DNA of 64,000 nt from Mycobacterium sp. 1100029.7 (GCF_001665235.1 NZ_LZSC01000050.1:1-64000); one strand, 5' to 3'. Positions 14,926-24,441 are shown, counted from the stretch's first letter. Made by a program: numbers and translations. The notes: generated by a model from the sequence alone, not told the origin.

Positions 14926-15225
14926 ATGTCCTTTGTTACTGCGCAACCGGAAGCATTGATGGCAGCGGCTGGTGCATTGCGGGCTGTCGGCTCTGCGCTC
15001 GCGGCTCAAAATGCGGCGGCGGCGCCGCCGACCACGGGGGTGATTCCTGCTGCGGCAGACCACGTGTCGATACTGACCGCGGCGCAATTTGCCGCCCACG
15101 CACGGCTGTATCAACAGGTTGCTACGCAGGCGATCTCGATTCACGAGATGTTCGTCAACGCATTGGATTTCAGTTCGGGATCGTATGCGGCCACCGAGGC
15201 CGCCAACGCTATTGCAGCTGGCTGA
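14926..15225 (+). CDS. PE family protein
   Basis: A 99-residue PE protein, i.e. the PE domain alone: MSFVTAQPEALMAAAGALRA at the start, a helical hairpin, and the secretion motif YAATE (Y-x3-E) near the end. PE proteins form a four-helix dimer with a PPE partner that EspG recognises for ESX export. AAGGAG lies five bases before the ATG. The PPE gene that begins 10 bases after its stop codon is the natural partner. The 122-base gap before it contains only a small GGCTC/GAGCC hairpin and no clear promoter, so it may be transcribed from upstream. Confidence 0.93.
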   Translation: MSFVTAQPEALMAAAGALRAVGSALAAQNAAAAPPTTGVIPAAADHVSILTAAQFAAHARLYQQVATQAISIHEMFVNALDFSSGSYAATEAANAIAAG

Positions 15226-15235
15226 GGGGGTCGTC

Positions 15236-16429
15236 ATGATCGACTTCGGGGTGTTACCACCGGAGGTCAACTCGGGGCTCCTGTACGCGGGAGCGGGCTC
15301 GGCTTCGATGATGGCGGCGGCTTCTGAGTGGAAAACGCTTGCTGCTGAGCTGAATTCGGCTGCCCTCGCCTACGACAGGGTGGTGAACACGCTGTCCAGC
15401 GAGGAATGGTTAGGTCAGGCGTCGGCATCGATGGCGCAGGCCGTCGGCCCTTATGTGCAGTGGATGAGAACCACTGCCGCCGCGGCCGAGCATGCGGCCA
15501 GTCAAGCCATGTCCGCCGCGGCGGCCTTCGAAACGGCGCATGCCACGATCGTGCCGCCGCCCGCGATCGCCGCCAACCGTGTCAATCTGGCCAAGCTGCT
15601 GTCCACCAATGTGGTGGGCCAAAACACCGCGGCCATAGCAGCTTTGGAAGCTCAGTACGAAGGTTATTGGGCAAGCGACTCGGCCACGATGTACAACTAC
15701 GCGAGCCGATCGGCGAATACTTCGGCCGTCAAACCGTTCACCTCGGCACCCCATATGACCAACCCGTCCGGCACCGCCCAGCAGAGCGCCGCGGTCAACG
15801 CGGCTGCCGGTACCTCGGCGGGCACCGCGCAGAACTCGTTGCACGGCAAGATGAGCCAAATCACCTCGGCGTTGGGAAAGCTATCCACCGGGATGCAGGC
15901 TGCTACTCCGGCGGATGATCCGGTGAAGGACGCGCTGACCTCGGGACCGTTGGGGTGGCTGGGTGACCTCTTCACCTTCTACGCGCCGTTTTCCACCACG
16001 TTCTACAACACCGAGGGCCTGCCCTTCTTTTCCGCCGGCATCGCCAACACGTTTCTTACGATCGCGAAATCCACAGGCGCACTGGGCAGTGCTGCGAGCG
16101 CGGCCGCGCCGGCGGTCATAGCCCCGCCGATAGCCGGGCTGGGGCTGGCCGGTAGCGGGGCGTCGGTGGTGGGAGCGCTGGGCAACGCGTCCTCGGTCGG
16201 TCGATTATCGGTTCCGCCGATCTGGGCCGAGCACACGTGGGCGGAGCCCCAACATGGGGCGCTGCTGCCGCCGGTCAGCAATATCAGGGAAGCCGCGGAC
16301 ACGGGCGCCGGGAACGTCTTCGGCGGCATGCCGCTCGCCGGGGCCGGGGCAGGCGGGGGAGGCGCTGGCCGGGGCCCCCGGTACGGCGTGCGTCCCACCG
16401 TCATGCCCCGCCCACCCGCCGCCGGGTAG
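15236..16429 (+). CDS. PPE family protein, SVP subgroup, PPE51-like tail
   Basis: A 397-residue PPE protein. The domain begins MIDFGVLPPEVNSGLLYAGAG and has the WLG turn (SEEWLGQASASM). The C-terminal half has the SVP signature GRLSVPPIW near residue 325, a Gly-rich stretch, and the end PRYGVRPTVMPRPPAAG, which resembles what I remember of PPE51, a protein linked to uptake of small nutrients. GAGGGGG precedes the ATG by five bases and the PE gene ends 10 bases upstream, so a PE/PPE pair is made together. With the first PPE, it forms a PPE-PE-PPE group behind the MFS gene. Confidence 0.92.
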   Translation: MIDFGVLPPEVNSGLLYAGAGSASMMAAASEWKTLAAELNSAALAYDRVVNTLSSEEWLGQASASMAQAVGPYVQWMRTTAAAAEHAASQAMSAAAAFETAHATIVPPPAIAANRVNLAKLLSTNVVGQNTAAIAALEAQYEGYWASDSATMYNYASRSANTSAVKPFTSAPHMTNPSGTAQQSAAVNAAAGTSAGTAQNSLHGKMSQITSALGKLSTGMQAATPADDPVKDALTSGPLGWLGDLFTFYAPFSTTFYNTEGLPFFSAGIANTFLTIAKSTGALGSAASAAAPAVIAPPIAGLGLAGSGASVVGALGNASSVGRLSVPPIWAEHTWAEPQHGALLPPVSNIREAADTGAGNVFGGMPLAGAGAGGGGAGRGPRYGVRPTVMPRPPAAG

Positions 16430-16445
16430 CGCCCGCGCGCCGCGG

Positions 16446-17261
16446 TCAGTACGGGAGCCGGCCACCCAAGGTCCGGGTCGCCTGGTCGGCAGCGCCAACG
16501 ACGTTGTCGGCCCACAATTCCGCGATCTCGTGGGAAAACCGGAAGCTGGGCCCGCTGATCATCAGCGCGCCCAACACCTGGCCGTGCGAATCGAACACCG
16601 GTGCCGCGACACCGGTGGCGCCCTCGTCGCGTTCGCCGCTGGTGATCGCGAAGCCCATCCGTCGGGTCTGTTCGACCTTGCTGCGCAACAACTCTGGATC
16701 GACGACCGTCGCATCCGTGAACGCGACCAACTCGGAGCTCAACGCCTCACGCAACGCGTCGTCGTCCCACGCCATCAGCACCCGGCCCGCCGAACCGACA
16801 TGCAACGGAATGATCTTGCCGATATGCATTTCGCGCCGGATCCCGTGGCGCGTCTCGGCCAGGGCCACACACACCCGAAACTGTCCCTCCCGGCGGAAGA
16901 AGCACGCCGTCTCACCGCTGGCGTCGCGCAGCGATTCCAGCGCGGGCGAGACCGCTTCGAGCAAGCCCATGCTGCTGGCCACCGGTGCGGCCCAGTAGGC
17001 GACCCGCGCCCCGATCCGGAACCGGTCGCCCACCCGGTCGAGGAACTCCTCGGCCACCAGATTGGCCACCAGCCGCTGCACGGTCGACGTCGGATAGCCG
17101 GTCCGGGTGCGAATCTCGCCCAGCGTCAACTCGGGTTCGGACAGCGTGAAGGCATCCATGATGCCGCGAATCTTCGCCAGCACCAGCAACGGCTTCATGC
17201 CCGCGGACAGCGTCCGCGCCGGCGCCAACGGCGGAATGTCCAGACCCTCGGCCTCGCTCAT
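16446..17261 (-). CDS. IclR family transcriptional regulator
   Basis: A 271-residue regulator. The N-terminal winged helix (about 20-90) contains LTLGEIRTRTGYPTSTVQRLVANL; the C-terminal IclR effector domain (about 95-265) shows GLLEAVSPALESLRDASGETACFF, HVGSAGRVLMAW and GVAAPVFDSHGQVLGALMISGP. The family usually represses or activates catabolic operons in response to a small acid. The ATG at 17261 starts MSEAEGLD; an upstream extension to 17300 lacks support. It lies tail to tail with the last PPE gene (16 bases apart), closing the island of lyase, transferase, transporter and PE/PPE genes, which are its probable targets. Confidence 0.9.
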   Translation of the reverse strand: MSEAEGLDIPPLAPARTLSAGMKPLLVLAKIRGIMDAFTLSEPELTLGEIRTRTGYPTSTVQRLVANLVAEEFLDRVGDRFRIGARVAYWAAPVASSMGLLEAVSPALESLRDASGETACFFRREGQFRVCVALAETRHGIRREMHIGKIIPLHVGSAGRVLMAWDDDALREALSSELVAFTDATVVDPELLRSKVEQTRRMGFAITSGERDEGATGVAAPVFDSHGQVLGALMISGPSFRFSHEIAELWADNVVGAADQATRTLGGRLPY

Positions 17262-17382
17262 CCGTCCATTGTCCCGGTATCGGCCCGCAGAACGGCGCAT
17301 TTGCGCACCGCGGCGACGGCCGACCTGCGACGACGCCCCGACTCGTATAGTCGGCGGGGGCCGGGTCTGGACAGGAGGACAC

Positions 17383-18246
17383 GTGGCACGTCGACCCCTT
17401 CAACGTTTCGAAGTCGTGAGCACCCAACAAATCGCCCCGCATATGGTCCGCGTGACGCTGGGCAGCAATCAGTTCGACACTTTCGTGCCGAGCAACTTCA
17501 CCGACTCCTACGTCAAGTTGGTTTTCGTCGCCGACGACATCGACGTGAGCGCGTTGCCGCAGCCGCTGACCCAGGACAGCTTCGCCGTCCTGCCGCCGGA
17601 GAAGCGGCCCGCGGTGCGAACCATCACCGTCCGCAAGGTCGACCCGGCGGCCTGCCAGATCTCGCTGGATCTGGTCGTCCACGGCGAGCACGGGGTGGCA
17701 GGTGTCTGGGCGGCCTCGGCCCAACCCGGTCAGGTCATCTACCTGATGGGACCCGGCGGCGCCTACACGCCCGACCCGGCCGCCGACTGGCATCTGCTGG
17801 CCGGCGACGAGGCCGCGCTGCCGGCCATCGCCACCGCACTGGAAGCGTTGCCGCCCACCGCAATCGGCAAGGCGTTCATCGAAGTCGCCGGCCCCGCCGA
17901 CGAACTGCCGTTGACCGCACCCGAAGGCATGCAGGTGAACTGGGTGTACCGCGGCGGGCGCGCCGATCTGGTGTCCGGGGACCGCGCGGGCGATTTCGCG
18001 CCGCTGATCGAGGCCGTCACCACCACGCTGTGGTTGCCCGGCCAGCCGCACGTCTTCATCCACGGCGAGGCGCAGACCGTGATGCACAACCTGCGGCCCT
18101 ACATCCGTAAAGAGCGTGGCATCGAAGCCAAATGGGCGTCGTCGATCTCCGGCTACTGGCGACGCGGCCGCACCGAAGAGACCTTCCGGCAATGGAAGAA
18201 GGAGCTGGCCCAGTTGGAATCCGGGGCGGAGTCGGCGAAAGCCTGA
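17383..18246 (+). CDS. viuB: Siderophore-interacting protein (ViuB-like flavin reductase)
   Basis: A 287-residue siderophore-interacting protein, expected to reduce ferric siderophores with NAD(P)H and FAD. The N-terminal FAD-binding barrel has [20 protein letters not shown] and [10 protein letters not shown]; the C-terminal part has [18 protein letters not shown] and the family end [21 protein letters not shown]. The GTG at 17383 has AGGAGG four bases upstream. Known mycobacterial equivalent Rv2895c lies between dprA and xerC, as here. A flavoenzyme gene follows 25 bases downstream and may be cotranscribed. Confidence 0.9.
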   Translation: MARRPLQRFEVVSTQQIAPHMVRVTLGSNQFDTFVPSNFTDSYVKLVFVADDIDVSALPQPLTQDSFAVLPPEKRPAVRTITVRKVDPAACQISLDLVVHGEHGVAGVWAASAQPGQVIYLMGPGGAYTPDPAADWHLLAGDEAALPAIATALEALPPTAIGKAFIEVAGPADELPLTAPEGMQVNWVYRGGRADLVSGDRAGDFAPLIEAVTTTLWLPGQPHVFIHGEAQTVMHNLRPYIRKERGIEAKWASSISGYWRRGRTEETFRQWKKELAQLESGAESAKA

Positions 18247-18271
18247 CCGCGCGACTGGCATTCTCTATCTC

Positions 18272-19432
18272 ATGGCATTCGGCGATTACCAGAACGAGAT
18301 CTACTTCAAGGGCCTGGGCGGGGTCGCTCCCGCGCTGCCGATGGCCTTCGCGGAATTGGAGGCCCGCGCCGAGCGGGCCATGTCGCCGTCGGTGTGGTCC
18401 TACGTCACCGGTGGTGCCGGCGACGAACGCACCCAGCGGGCCAATCGCGAGGCCTTCGACCACTGGGGCCTGATACCCCGCATGTTCGTCGGTGCCGCGG
18501 ATCGCGACCTGTCGGTAGACGTGTTCGGCCTGACCCTGCCGTCGCCGTTGTTCATGGCCCCGATCGGCGTCATCGGTATCTGCGCGCAGGACGGCCACGG
18601 CGATCTGGCCACCGCGCGCGCGGCCGCGGCCACCGGCGTTCCGATGGTCGTCTCCACGCTGACCGCCGACCCGATGGAAGACGTCGCCGCCCAATTCGGC
18701 GATACCCCCGGCTTTTTCCAGCTGTACACGCCGAAAAATCGGGAACTGGCCGCGAGCCTGGTGCAGCGGGCCGAAGCCGCCGGCTACCGGGGCATCATCG
18801 TCACCTTGGACACCTGGATTCCCGGGTGGCGTCCGCGAGACCTCACCACGGCGAACTTTCCCCAGTTGCGGGGACTCTGCCTGAGCAACTACACCAGCGA
18901 CCCGGTCTTTCGGGCCGGCCTGCAGCGCCCGCCGGAGGAGGACCCGCAAGCCACAGTGCTGCAGTGGATTACGACCTTCGGCAATCCGTTGACATGGGAC
19001 GACCTTCCCTGGCTGCGCTCGCTGACCACGCTGCCGCTGATCATCAAGGGCATCTGCCATCCCGACGACGTCCGGCGCGCCAAGGACGGCGGCGTCGACG
19101 GCATCTACTGCTCGACGCACGGCGGCCGCCAGGCCAACGGCGGGTTGCCCGCGCTGGACTGCCTGCCGGGGGTGATCGAGGCAGCCGGCGGCCTGCCGGT
19201 GCTGTTCGATTCGGGCATCCGCAGCGGCGCCGACATCGTCAAGGCGCTGGCGCTGGGCGCGACGGCCGTCGGGGTCGGTCGCCCGTACGCCTACGGCCTG
19301 GCGCTGGGCGGGGTCGACGGCGTCGTGCACGTGCTGCGCTCGCTGCTGGCCGAAGCGGACCTGATCATGGCTGTCGACGGCTATCCGACGCTGAAAGATC
19401 TCACCCCGGACACGCTTCGGCGCGTCGGCTAG
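18272..19432 (+). CDS. Lactate 2-monooxygenase-like FMN alpha-hydroxy-acid oxidoreductase
   Basis: A 386-residue FMN-dependent TIM-barrel enzyme. Long stretches resemble my memory of M. smegmatis lactate 2-monooxygenase: the opening [63 protein letters not shown] and [18 protein letters not shown]. The catalytic His-Gly-Gly-Arg-Gln is present, but preceded by Ser-Thr where Ser-Asn is usual. The reaction would be lactate plus oxygen to acetate and carbon dioxide, or oxidation of a related 2-hydroxy acid. The ATG has no clear ribosome binding site. The gene sits between viuB and xerC, which are neighbours in M. tuberculosis, so it is an insertion relative to that genome. Confidence 0.88.
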   Translation: MAFGDYQNEIYFKGLGGVAPALPMAFAELEARAERAMSPSVWSYVTGGAGDERTQRANREAFDHWGLIPRMFVGAADRDLSVDVFGLTLPSPLFMAPIGVIGICAQDGHGDLATARAAAATGVPMVVSTLTADPMEDVAAQFGDTPGFFQLYTPKNRELAASLVQRAEAAGYRGIIVTLDTWIPGWRPRDLTTANFPQLRGLCLSNYTSDPVFRAGLQRPPEEDPQATVLQWITTFGNPLTWDDLPWLRSLTTLPLIIKGICHPDDVRRAKDGGVDGIYCSTHGGRQANGGLPALDCLPGVIEAAGGLPVLFDSGIRSGADIVKALALGATAVGVGRPYAYGLALGGVDGVVHVLRSLLAEADLIMAVDGYPTLKDLTPDTLRRVG

Positions 19433-19465
19433 AGCGCCCCGGGGCGGGCCTGCGACCGTGGGGGC

Positions 19466-20362
19466 GTGCAGGCGATCCTCGACGAGTTCGACGAATACCT
19501 GAACCTGCAGTGCTGCAGGTCGGCGCACACCCGTCGCGCCTACCTGGGCGACCTGCGCTCGTTGTTCGCCTTCCTCGACGGCCACGGCGCCGGGCTGGAC
19601 GGGCTGACGCTGCCGCTGCTGCGCGCGTGGCTGTCCTCCGGGGCGGTGGCCGGGGCGGCGCGCACGACGCTGGCCCGGCGCACCTCGGCGGTCAAGGCGT
19701 TCACCGCGTGGGCGTTGCGGCGCGGCCTGCTGAGCACCGACCCCGCCGCCCGGTTGCAGACGCCCAAGGCGCACCGCACCCTACCGTCGGTGCTGCGTCA
19801 AGACCAGGCCCTCGACGCCATGGCAGCAGCGAAATCCGGTGCCGAGCAGGGAGATCCGCTGGCGCTGCGGGACCGGTTGATCGTCGAGATGCTGTACGCC
19901 ACCGGCATCCGGGTCAGCGAGCTGTGCGGCCTGGACATCGACGACGTGGACACCGGCCACCGGGTGGTGCGGGTCCTGGGCAAGGGCAACAAGCAGCGCA
20001 CCGCGCCGTTCGGCGTGCCGGCCGCCGACGCGCTGCGCGCCTGGCTGGCCGACGGGCGTCCCGCGCTGGCCACCGCCGACTCGGGCCCGGCGCTGCTGCT
20101 GGGCGCGCGGGGCCGGCGTCTTGACGTGCGCCAGGCCCGCACCGTCGTGCACCAGACCGTCGCGGCGGTTAACGGTGCACCGGACATGGGCCCGCACGGG
20201 CTGCGGCACAGCGCCGCCACGCATCTGCTCGAAGGCGGGGCTGACCTGCGGGTAGTGCAGGAATTGCTCGGCCATTCCAGCCTCGCGACCACCCAGCTCT
20301 ACACCCATGTCGCGGTGTCGCGGCTGCGGGCGGTGCACGATCAGGCCCACCCGCGCGCCTGA
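19466..20362 (+). CDS. xerC: Tyrosine recombinase XerC
   Basis: A 298-residue tyrosine recombinase that, with XerD, resolves chromosome dimers at dif. The SAM-like N-terminal domain (1-100) is followed by the catalytic domain with [13 protein letters not shown] (first Arg), GKGNKQR (Lys), [11 protein letters not shown] (His-x-x-Arg), [15 protein letters not shown] (His and nucleophile Tyr). The GTG at 19466 gives exactly the length known for mycobacterial XerC. It is the housekeeping enzyme, not the integrase of a mobile element: it lies in its conserved place between viuB and rpsB and has no attachment site nearby. Confidence 0.94.
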   Translation: MQAILDEFDEYLNLQCCRSAHTRRAYLGDLRSLFAFLDGHGAGLDGLTLPLLRAWLSSGAVAGAARTTLARRTSAVKAFTAWALRRGLLSTDPAARLQTPKAHRTLPSVLRQDQALDAMAAAKSGAEQGDPLALRDRLIVEMLYATGIRVSELCGLDIDDVDTGHRVVRVLGKGNKQRTAPFGVPAADALRAWLADGRPALATADSGPALLLGARGRRLDVRQARTVVHQTVAAVNGAPDMGPHGLRHSAATHLLEGGADLRVVQELLGHSSLATTQLYTHVAVSRLRAVHDQAHPRA

Positions 20363-20380
20363 GGGTGCCGTGACGGCGAC

Positions 20381-20475
20381 GGGTGTGCGCCCGCGGCTTT
20401 GAGTGTGCGTCCAGGGCGGCGACACGCCGGTCAACCTCGCCGTGAGTTCACACTCAAGACCGCACACGCACACCC
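20381..20475. repeat. Palindromic intergenic repeat, copy 1
   Basis: The arms around GGCTTTGAGTGTGCGTCC (20395-20412) and CACACTCAAGACCGCACACG (20450-20469) are imperfect complements over about 27 bases and could form a large hairpin. A second copy with the same outer sequence occurs at 35902-35989. It lies between two convergent genes, where it could act as a bidirectional terminator. It is probably a member of a dispersed family. Confidence 0.7.
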
Positions 20476-20497
20476 GACGCACCCGCACAAGGCGCGC

Positions 20498-21013
20498 CTA
20501 GCCGTCCAGCGGCTTGAGCCGAACCGGCGTCGAGGACAGCAGACCCAGCGGATCGACGTAGTCGGCACCCGACGCCGGGCCCCACATCGCGCCCCAGTGC
20601 AGGCACGCCGCCACCCGACAGCCGACATGTCCGGCCACCAACTCACCGAGCACCGTCTGCGCCGACACCAGCTGACCGGGGCTGACAGCCGCCCGCACCG
20701 GCTCGTAGCTGGTGCGCAGGCCGCCGGGGTGCGCCAGCGACACCACCGGACGCCCCGCCAGCTGCCCGGCGAACACGACGGTCGCGGTCCCGGCGGCGTA
20801 CACCGCCTGCCCGGGCCGCCCGGCCAGGTCGACGCCGCGGTGACCGGCATTCCAGTTGGGCGACGGGGCATCGAATCCCCGGACCACGCCCGGGGCCGGC
20901 CGCAGCGGCCACTGCAGCCGGACCTGGAAAGCATCGGGTTCGGCTGCCGCCGGGATTGCGCTGATCAGCGCTAGGTTCAGGTTCAAGCCCACGATCAGCG
21001 CCGCCCACCGCAC
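20498..21013 (-). CDS. Secreted M23 family peptidase-like protein
   Basis: A 171-residue exported protein: signal peptide about 1-24 ending AIPAAAEPD, then a LytM/M23 domain. The first metal motif is present (His58 and Asp62 in GHRGVDLAG). In the second, the usual His-x-His reads Cys-Leu-His (CLHWG, 137-140), so one His is replaced by Cys while the presumed zinc ligand His139 remains. M23 enzymes cut peptidoglycan cross-bridges; this one could be altered in activity or regulatory. The start is a GTG at 21013. It is divergent from rpsB, as Rv2891 is in M. tuberculosis. Confidence 0.85.
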   Translation of the reverse strand: MRWAALIVGLNLNLALISAIPAAAEPDAFQVRLQWPLRPAPGVVRGFDAPSPNWNAGHRGVDLAGRPGQAVYAAGTATVVFAGQLAGRPVVSLAHPGGLRTSYEPVRAAVSPGQLVSAQTVLGELVAGHVGCRVAACLHWGAMWGPASGADYVDPLGLLSSTPVRLKPLDG

Positions 21014-21122
21014 CCCATCAGTTCAGCCAGACGTCGACGACACGGCCACCCCTGTTCGCCCAATCTGTGGACGGGCGCCGCAGTGTGGACACCTGCGTGG
21101 CAAAAGCACCAGCTGAGTCGGT

Positions 21123-21303
21123 GTAAACTGCTCGTCGCAGCTCGTTTACGGGCTGACTTCGCGCGTCTGCCCGCGTCTCCCGTTCCACTAGGAGTTCGCA
21201 ACGCATGCCGGGAGGTCCCGACAGGGTCCGGCATGGCAGCAGGCGCCAGGGTTCGGCGTCACCCGATGCCGGACGACAACCGAAACAAAGGAATGGCATC
21301 ACC
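21123..21303 (+). promoter_or_regulatory. rpsB leader region
   Basis: The 290-base region 21014-21303 between the M23 gene and rpsB holds no gene. It includes complementary arms GTAAAC (21123-21128) and GTTTAC (21144-21149) and then a long GC-rich leader up to the rpsB ATG. A long leader with a hairpin would be consistent with autoregulation by ribosomal protein S2, but no known leader motif was recognised here. Confidence 0.35.
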
Positions 21304-22161
21304 ATGGCCGTCGTGACCATGAAACAGCTGCTGGACAGCGGCACCCACTTCGGGCACCAGACCCGTCGCTGGAACCCCAAGATGAAGCGGTTCATCTTCA
21401 CCGACCGCAACGGCATCTACATCATCGACCTGCAGCAGACGCTGACCTTCATCGACCAGGCGTACGAGTTCGTCAAAGAGACCGTCGCCCACGGTGGCAG
21501 CGTGCTGTTCGTCGGCACCAAGAAGCAGGCGCAGGAGTCCGTCGCCGCCGAGGCCACCCGCGTCGGCATGCCGTACGTGAACCAGCGCTGGCTGGGCGGG
21601 ATGCTCACCAACTTCTCCACCGTCCACAAGCGCCTGCAGCGCCTCAAGGAGCTCGAGGCGATGGAGCAGACCGGTGGCTTCGAGGGCCGCACCAAGAAGG
21701 AAATCTTGATGCTGACCCGCGAGAAGAACAAGCTGGACCGCAGCCTCGGTGGTATCCGCGACATGGCCAAGGTGCCGTCGGCGATCTGGGTCGTCGACAC
21801 CAACAAGGAGCACATCGCCGTCGGCGAGGCCCGCAAGCTCGGTATCCCGGTCATCGCGATCCTGGACACCAACTGCGACCCCGACGAGGTCGACTACCCG
21901 ATCCCGGGCAACGACGACGCGATCCGGTCGGCCGCGCTGCTGACCAAGGTGATCGCCTCTGCGGTCGCCGAGGGTCTGCAGGCCCGCGCGGGTGTGGGCC
22001 GCAGCGACGGCAAGCCCGAGGCGGACGCCGCCGAGCCGCTGGCCGAATGGGAGCAGGAGCTGCTGGCTTCCGCGACTACCGGGGCGACCACCGCGGCAAC
22101 GACCACAGCCACCACCGACGCCGCTGGAGCTGCACCCGAAACAACCACTGAATCCTCTTAG
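21304..22161 (+). CDS. rpsB: 30S ribosomal protein S2
   Basis: A 285-residue S2 protein, needed for translation initiation and for loading S1. The start [20 protein letters not shown] is diagnostic, followed by [23 protein letters not shown] and [20 protein letters not shown]. The C-terminus is an Ala/Thr-rich tail of about 30 residues typical of mycobacteria. AAAGGA lies upstream of the ATG at a rather long distance. tsf follows after 12 bases, the nearly universal rpsB-tsf pair. Confidence 0.98.
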   Translation: MAVVTMKQLLDSGTHFGHQTRRWNPKMKRFIFTDRNGIYIIDLQQTLTFIDQAYEFVKETVAHGGSVLFVGTKKQAQESVAAEATRVGMPYVNQRWLGGMLTNFSTVHKRLQRLKELEAMEQTGGFEGRTKKEILMLTREKNKLDRSLGGIRDMAKVPSAIWVVDTNKEHIAVGEARKLGIPVIAILDTNCDPDEVDYPIPGNDDAIRSAALLTKVIASAVAEGLQARAGVGRSDGKPEADAAEPLAEWEQELLASATTGATTAATTTATTDAAGAAPETTTESS

Positions 22162-22173
22162 GAAGGCTGATCA

Positions 22174-23001
22174 TTGGCGAACTTCACCGCTGCCGACGTC
22201 AAGCGTCTTCGTGAGCTCACCGGTGCCGGCATGCTCGACTGCAAGAACGCACTGGCCGAAAGCGACGGCGACTTCGACAAGGCGGTCGAGGCACTCCGCA
22301 TCAAGGGCGCCAAGGACGTCGGCAAGCGCGCCGAGCGCGCCACCGCCGAGGGTCTGGTCGCGGCCAAAGACGGCGCGCTGATCGAGCTGAACTGCGAGAC
22401 CGACTTCGTCGCCAAGAACGCCGAATTCCAGCAGGTGGCCAACGACATCGTCGCGGCCGCAGCGGCTTCCAAGGCCGCCGACATCGACGCCCTCAAGGCC
22501 GCCAAGACCGGCGACACCACGGTCGAAGAGACCGTGGCCGCGCTGTCGGCCAAGATCGGCGAGAAGCTGGAACTGCGTCGCGTCGCGTACTTCGACGGCA
22601 CCGTGGAGACCTACCTGCACAAGCGGGCCGCTGATTTGCCGCCGGCCGTGGGTGTGCTCGTCGAGTACACCGGCTCGGGTGTCTCCGAAGCGAAAGACGC
22701 CGCACACGCGGTCGCGCTGCAAATCGCCGCGCTCAAAGCCCGCTACCTCTCGCGTGACGATGTGCCCGAAGACGTCGTCACCAGCGAGCGGCGCATCGCC
22801 GAGGAGACCGCGAAGTCGGAGGGCAAGCCGGAGCAGGCGCTGCCCAAGATCGTCGAGGGTCGACTCAACGGCTTCTTCAAGGACGCGGTGCTGCTCGAGC
22901 AGCCGTCGGTGTCCGACAACAAGAAGACCGTCAAGGCGTTGCTCGACGAGGCCGGCGTCACCGTCACCCGGTTCGTCCGCTTCGAGGTGGGTCAGGCCTA
23001 A
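22174..23001 (+). CDS. tsf: Elongation factor Ts
   Basis: A 275-residue EF-Ts, the guanine nucleotide exchange factor of EF-Tu. The UBA-like N-terminus has [19 protein letters not shown] and the core has [15 protein letters not shown] (the TDFV motif contacting EF-Tu) and the end [13 protein letters not shown]. The start is a TTG at 22174 seven bases after GGAAGG, as also annotated in M. tuberculosis. It forms an operon with rpsB. Confidence 0.98.
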   Translation: MANFTAADVKRLRELTGAGMLDCKNALAESDGDFDKAVEALRIKGAKDVGKRAERATAEGLVAAKDGALIELNCETDFVAKNAEFQQVANDIVAAAAASKAADIDALKAAKTGDTTVEETVAALSAKIGEKLELRRVAYFDGTVETYLHKRAADLPPAVGVLVEYTGSGVSEAKDAAHAVALQIAALKARYLSRDDVPEDVVTSERRIAEETAKSEGKPEQALPKIVEGRLNGFFKDAVLLEQPSVSDNKKTVKALLDEAGVTVTRFVRFEVGQA

Positions 23002-23031
23002 CCGCCCGACGTGACCGGTAGCGTCACAGCC

Positions 23032-24441
23032 ATGCGACGCGTGCACGCTTTCGGTGACGATGCCCTCGGCGATCTCGACGCGATCGGCCTCAGCGATGCC
23101 ATCCGGGCCGGATGGGTCGGCAGATCCGAGGTCATCGACGCCGCGATCGCCCGGACCGAGGCGGTCAACCCTGCCCTGAATGGCTTGGCGTATCAGGCAT
23201 TCGACCAGGCGCGGGCGGCGGCCGCGGCTCCGCCGTCCAACGGTTTCTTCAGTGGCGTCCCGACGTTCCTGAAGGACAACGTCGACGTTGCCGGTCAGCC
23301 GACGATGCGCGGCGCCGACGCCTGGGCACCTCGCAACGCCGTCGCCGACGGCGAGTTCACGCAGGTGTACCTGGCCACCGGACCGACCTCGCTGGGCAAG
23401 ACCCAGATGTCGGAGTTCGGATTCAGCGCGGTGGCCGAACATCCCCGGCTCGGGCCGGTGCGCAACCCCTGGGACACCGACTACACCGCCGGGGCGTCGT
23501 CGTCAGGGTCGGGCGCCTTCGTCGCCGCCGGGGTGGTGCCGATCGCCCATGCCAACGACGGCGGTGGCTCGATCCGAATCCCGGCCGCCTGCAACGGGAT
23601 CGTCGGCCTCAAACCGTCGCGAGGCAGGTTGCCGCTGGACGCCCAGCTGCGCAGGATGCCGGTGGGCATTGTCGCCAACGGCGTCCTGACGCGCTCGGTG
23701 CGCGACACCGCCGCCTTCTACCGGGAGGCCGAACGCCTCTGGCGTAACCCGAAATTGCCGCCGATCGGTGACATCATCGCCCCCGGCCGGCAGCGGCTGC
23801 GGATCGCCGTGGCCACCGGGTCGGTGCGCCGCGAGTGTGGTCCGGAGATCCGCGAGCTGACGCTCAAGTCCGCCGGGGTGCTCGAAGAACTGGGACACCG
23901 CGTCGAACACATCGACGAGCAGCCGTTCCCGGACAGCTTCGTCGACGACTTCGTGTTGTATTGGGGCTTTCTTGCGCTGATGCAGGTGCGCACCGGGCGG
24001 CGGGTGTTCGGCAATACCTTCGACCGCAGTCAGTTGGACGCGTTGACACTGGGATTGGAACGGCACTCCGGCCGCAACCTGCACCGGCTGCCGGCCGCGA
24101 TCGTGCGGCTGCGCGGCATGCGCAAGCGCAGCGCCCAGTTCTACCGAACCTACGACGCGTTGCTCACTCCGACCCTGGCCGACCCGACGGTGCCGGTCGG
24201 CTATTTGGCGCCCACCGATTACGAGCAGGTCATGGATCGGCTGATCGATTGGGTCGCATTCACGCCGCTGCAGAACGTCACCGGAGATCCGGCGATCTCG
24301 TTGCCGCTGGCCCAATCCGCGGAGGGGATGCCCGTCGGCATGATGCTCGCCGCCGATCTGGGGCGGGAATCGTTGCTGCTGGAGTTGGCCTACGAACTCG
24401 AAGAGGCGCGGCCCTGGGCCCGCATCCAGGCGGCCGGATAG
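23032..24441 (+). CDS. amiC: Amidase (amidase signature family, AmiC-like)
   Basis: A 469-residue amidase of the signature family with the Ser-cis-Ser-Lys triad: Lys in VPTFLKDNVDVAG, cis-Ser in TAGASSSGSGAFVAAG, and nucleophile Ser in NDGGGSIRIPAACNG. It hydrolyses an amide to acid and ammonia; the natural substrate is unknown. I chose the ATG at 23032 (MRRVHAFGDDA), which aligns with the known mycobacterial protein; an upstream GTG at 23011 would add 7 residues. It follows tsf after 30 bases as Rv2888c does. Confidence 0.9.
   Translation: MRRVHAFGDDALGDLDAIGLSDAIRAGWVGRSEVIDAAIARTEAVNPALNGLAYQAFDQARAAAAAPPSNGFFSGVPTFLKDNVDVAGQPTMRGADAWAPRNAVADGEFTQVYLATGPTSLGKTQMSEFGFSAVAEHPRLGPVRNPWDTDYTAGASSSGSGAFVAAGVVPIAHANDGGGSIRIPAACNGIVGLKPSRGRLPLDAQLRRMPVGIVANGVLTRSVRDTAAFYREAERLWRNPKLPPIGDIIAPGRQRLRIAVATGSVRRECGPEIRELTLKSAGVLEELGHRVEHIDEQPFPDSFVDDFVLYWGFLALMQVRTGRRVFGNTFDRSQLDALTLGLERHSGRNLHRLPAAIVRLRGMRKRSAQFYRTYDALLTPTLADPTVPVGYLAPTDYEQVMDRLIDWVAFTPLQNVTGDPAISLPLAQSAEGMPVGMMLAADLGRESLLLELAYELEEARPWARIQAAG

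Noticed and set aside
19466..20362. xerC as integrase of a second mobile element
   Set aside because: Length and conserved place between viuB and rpsB identify the housekeeping XerC; no attachment repeats nearby.
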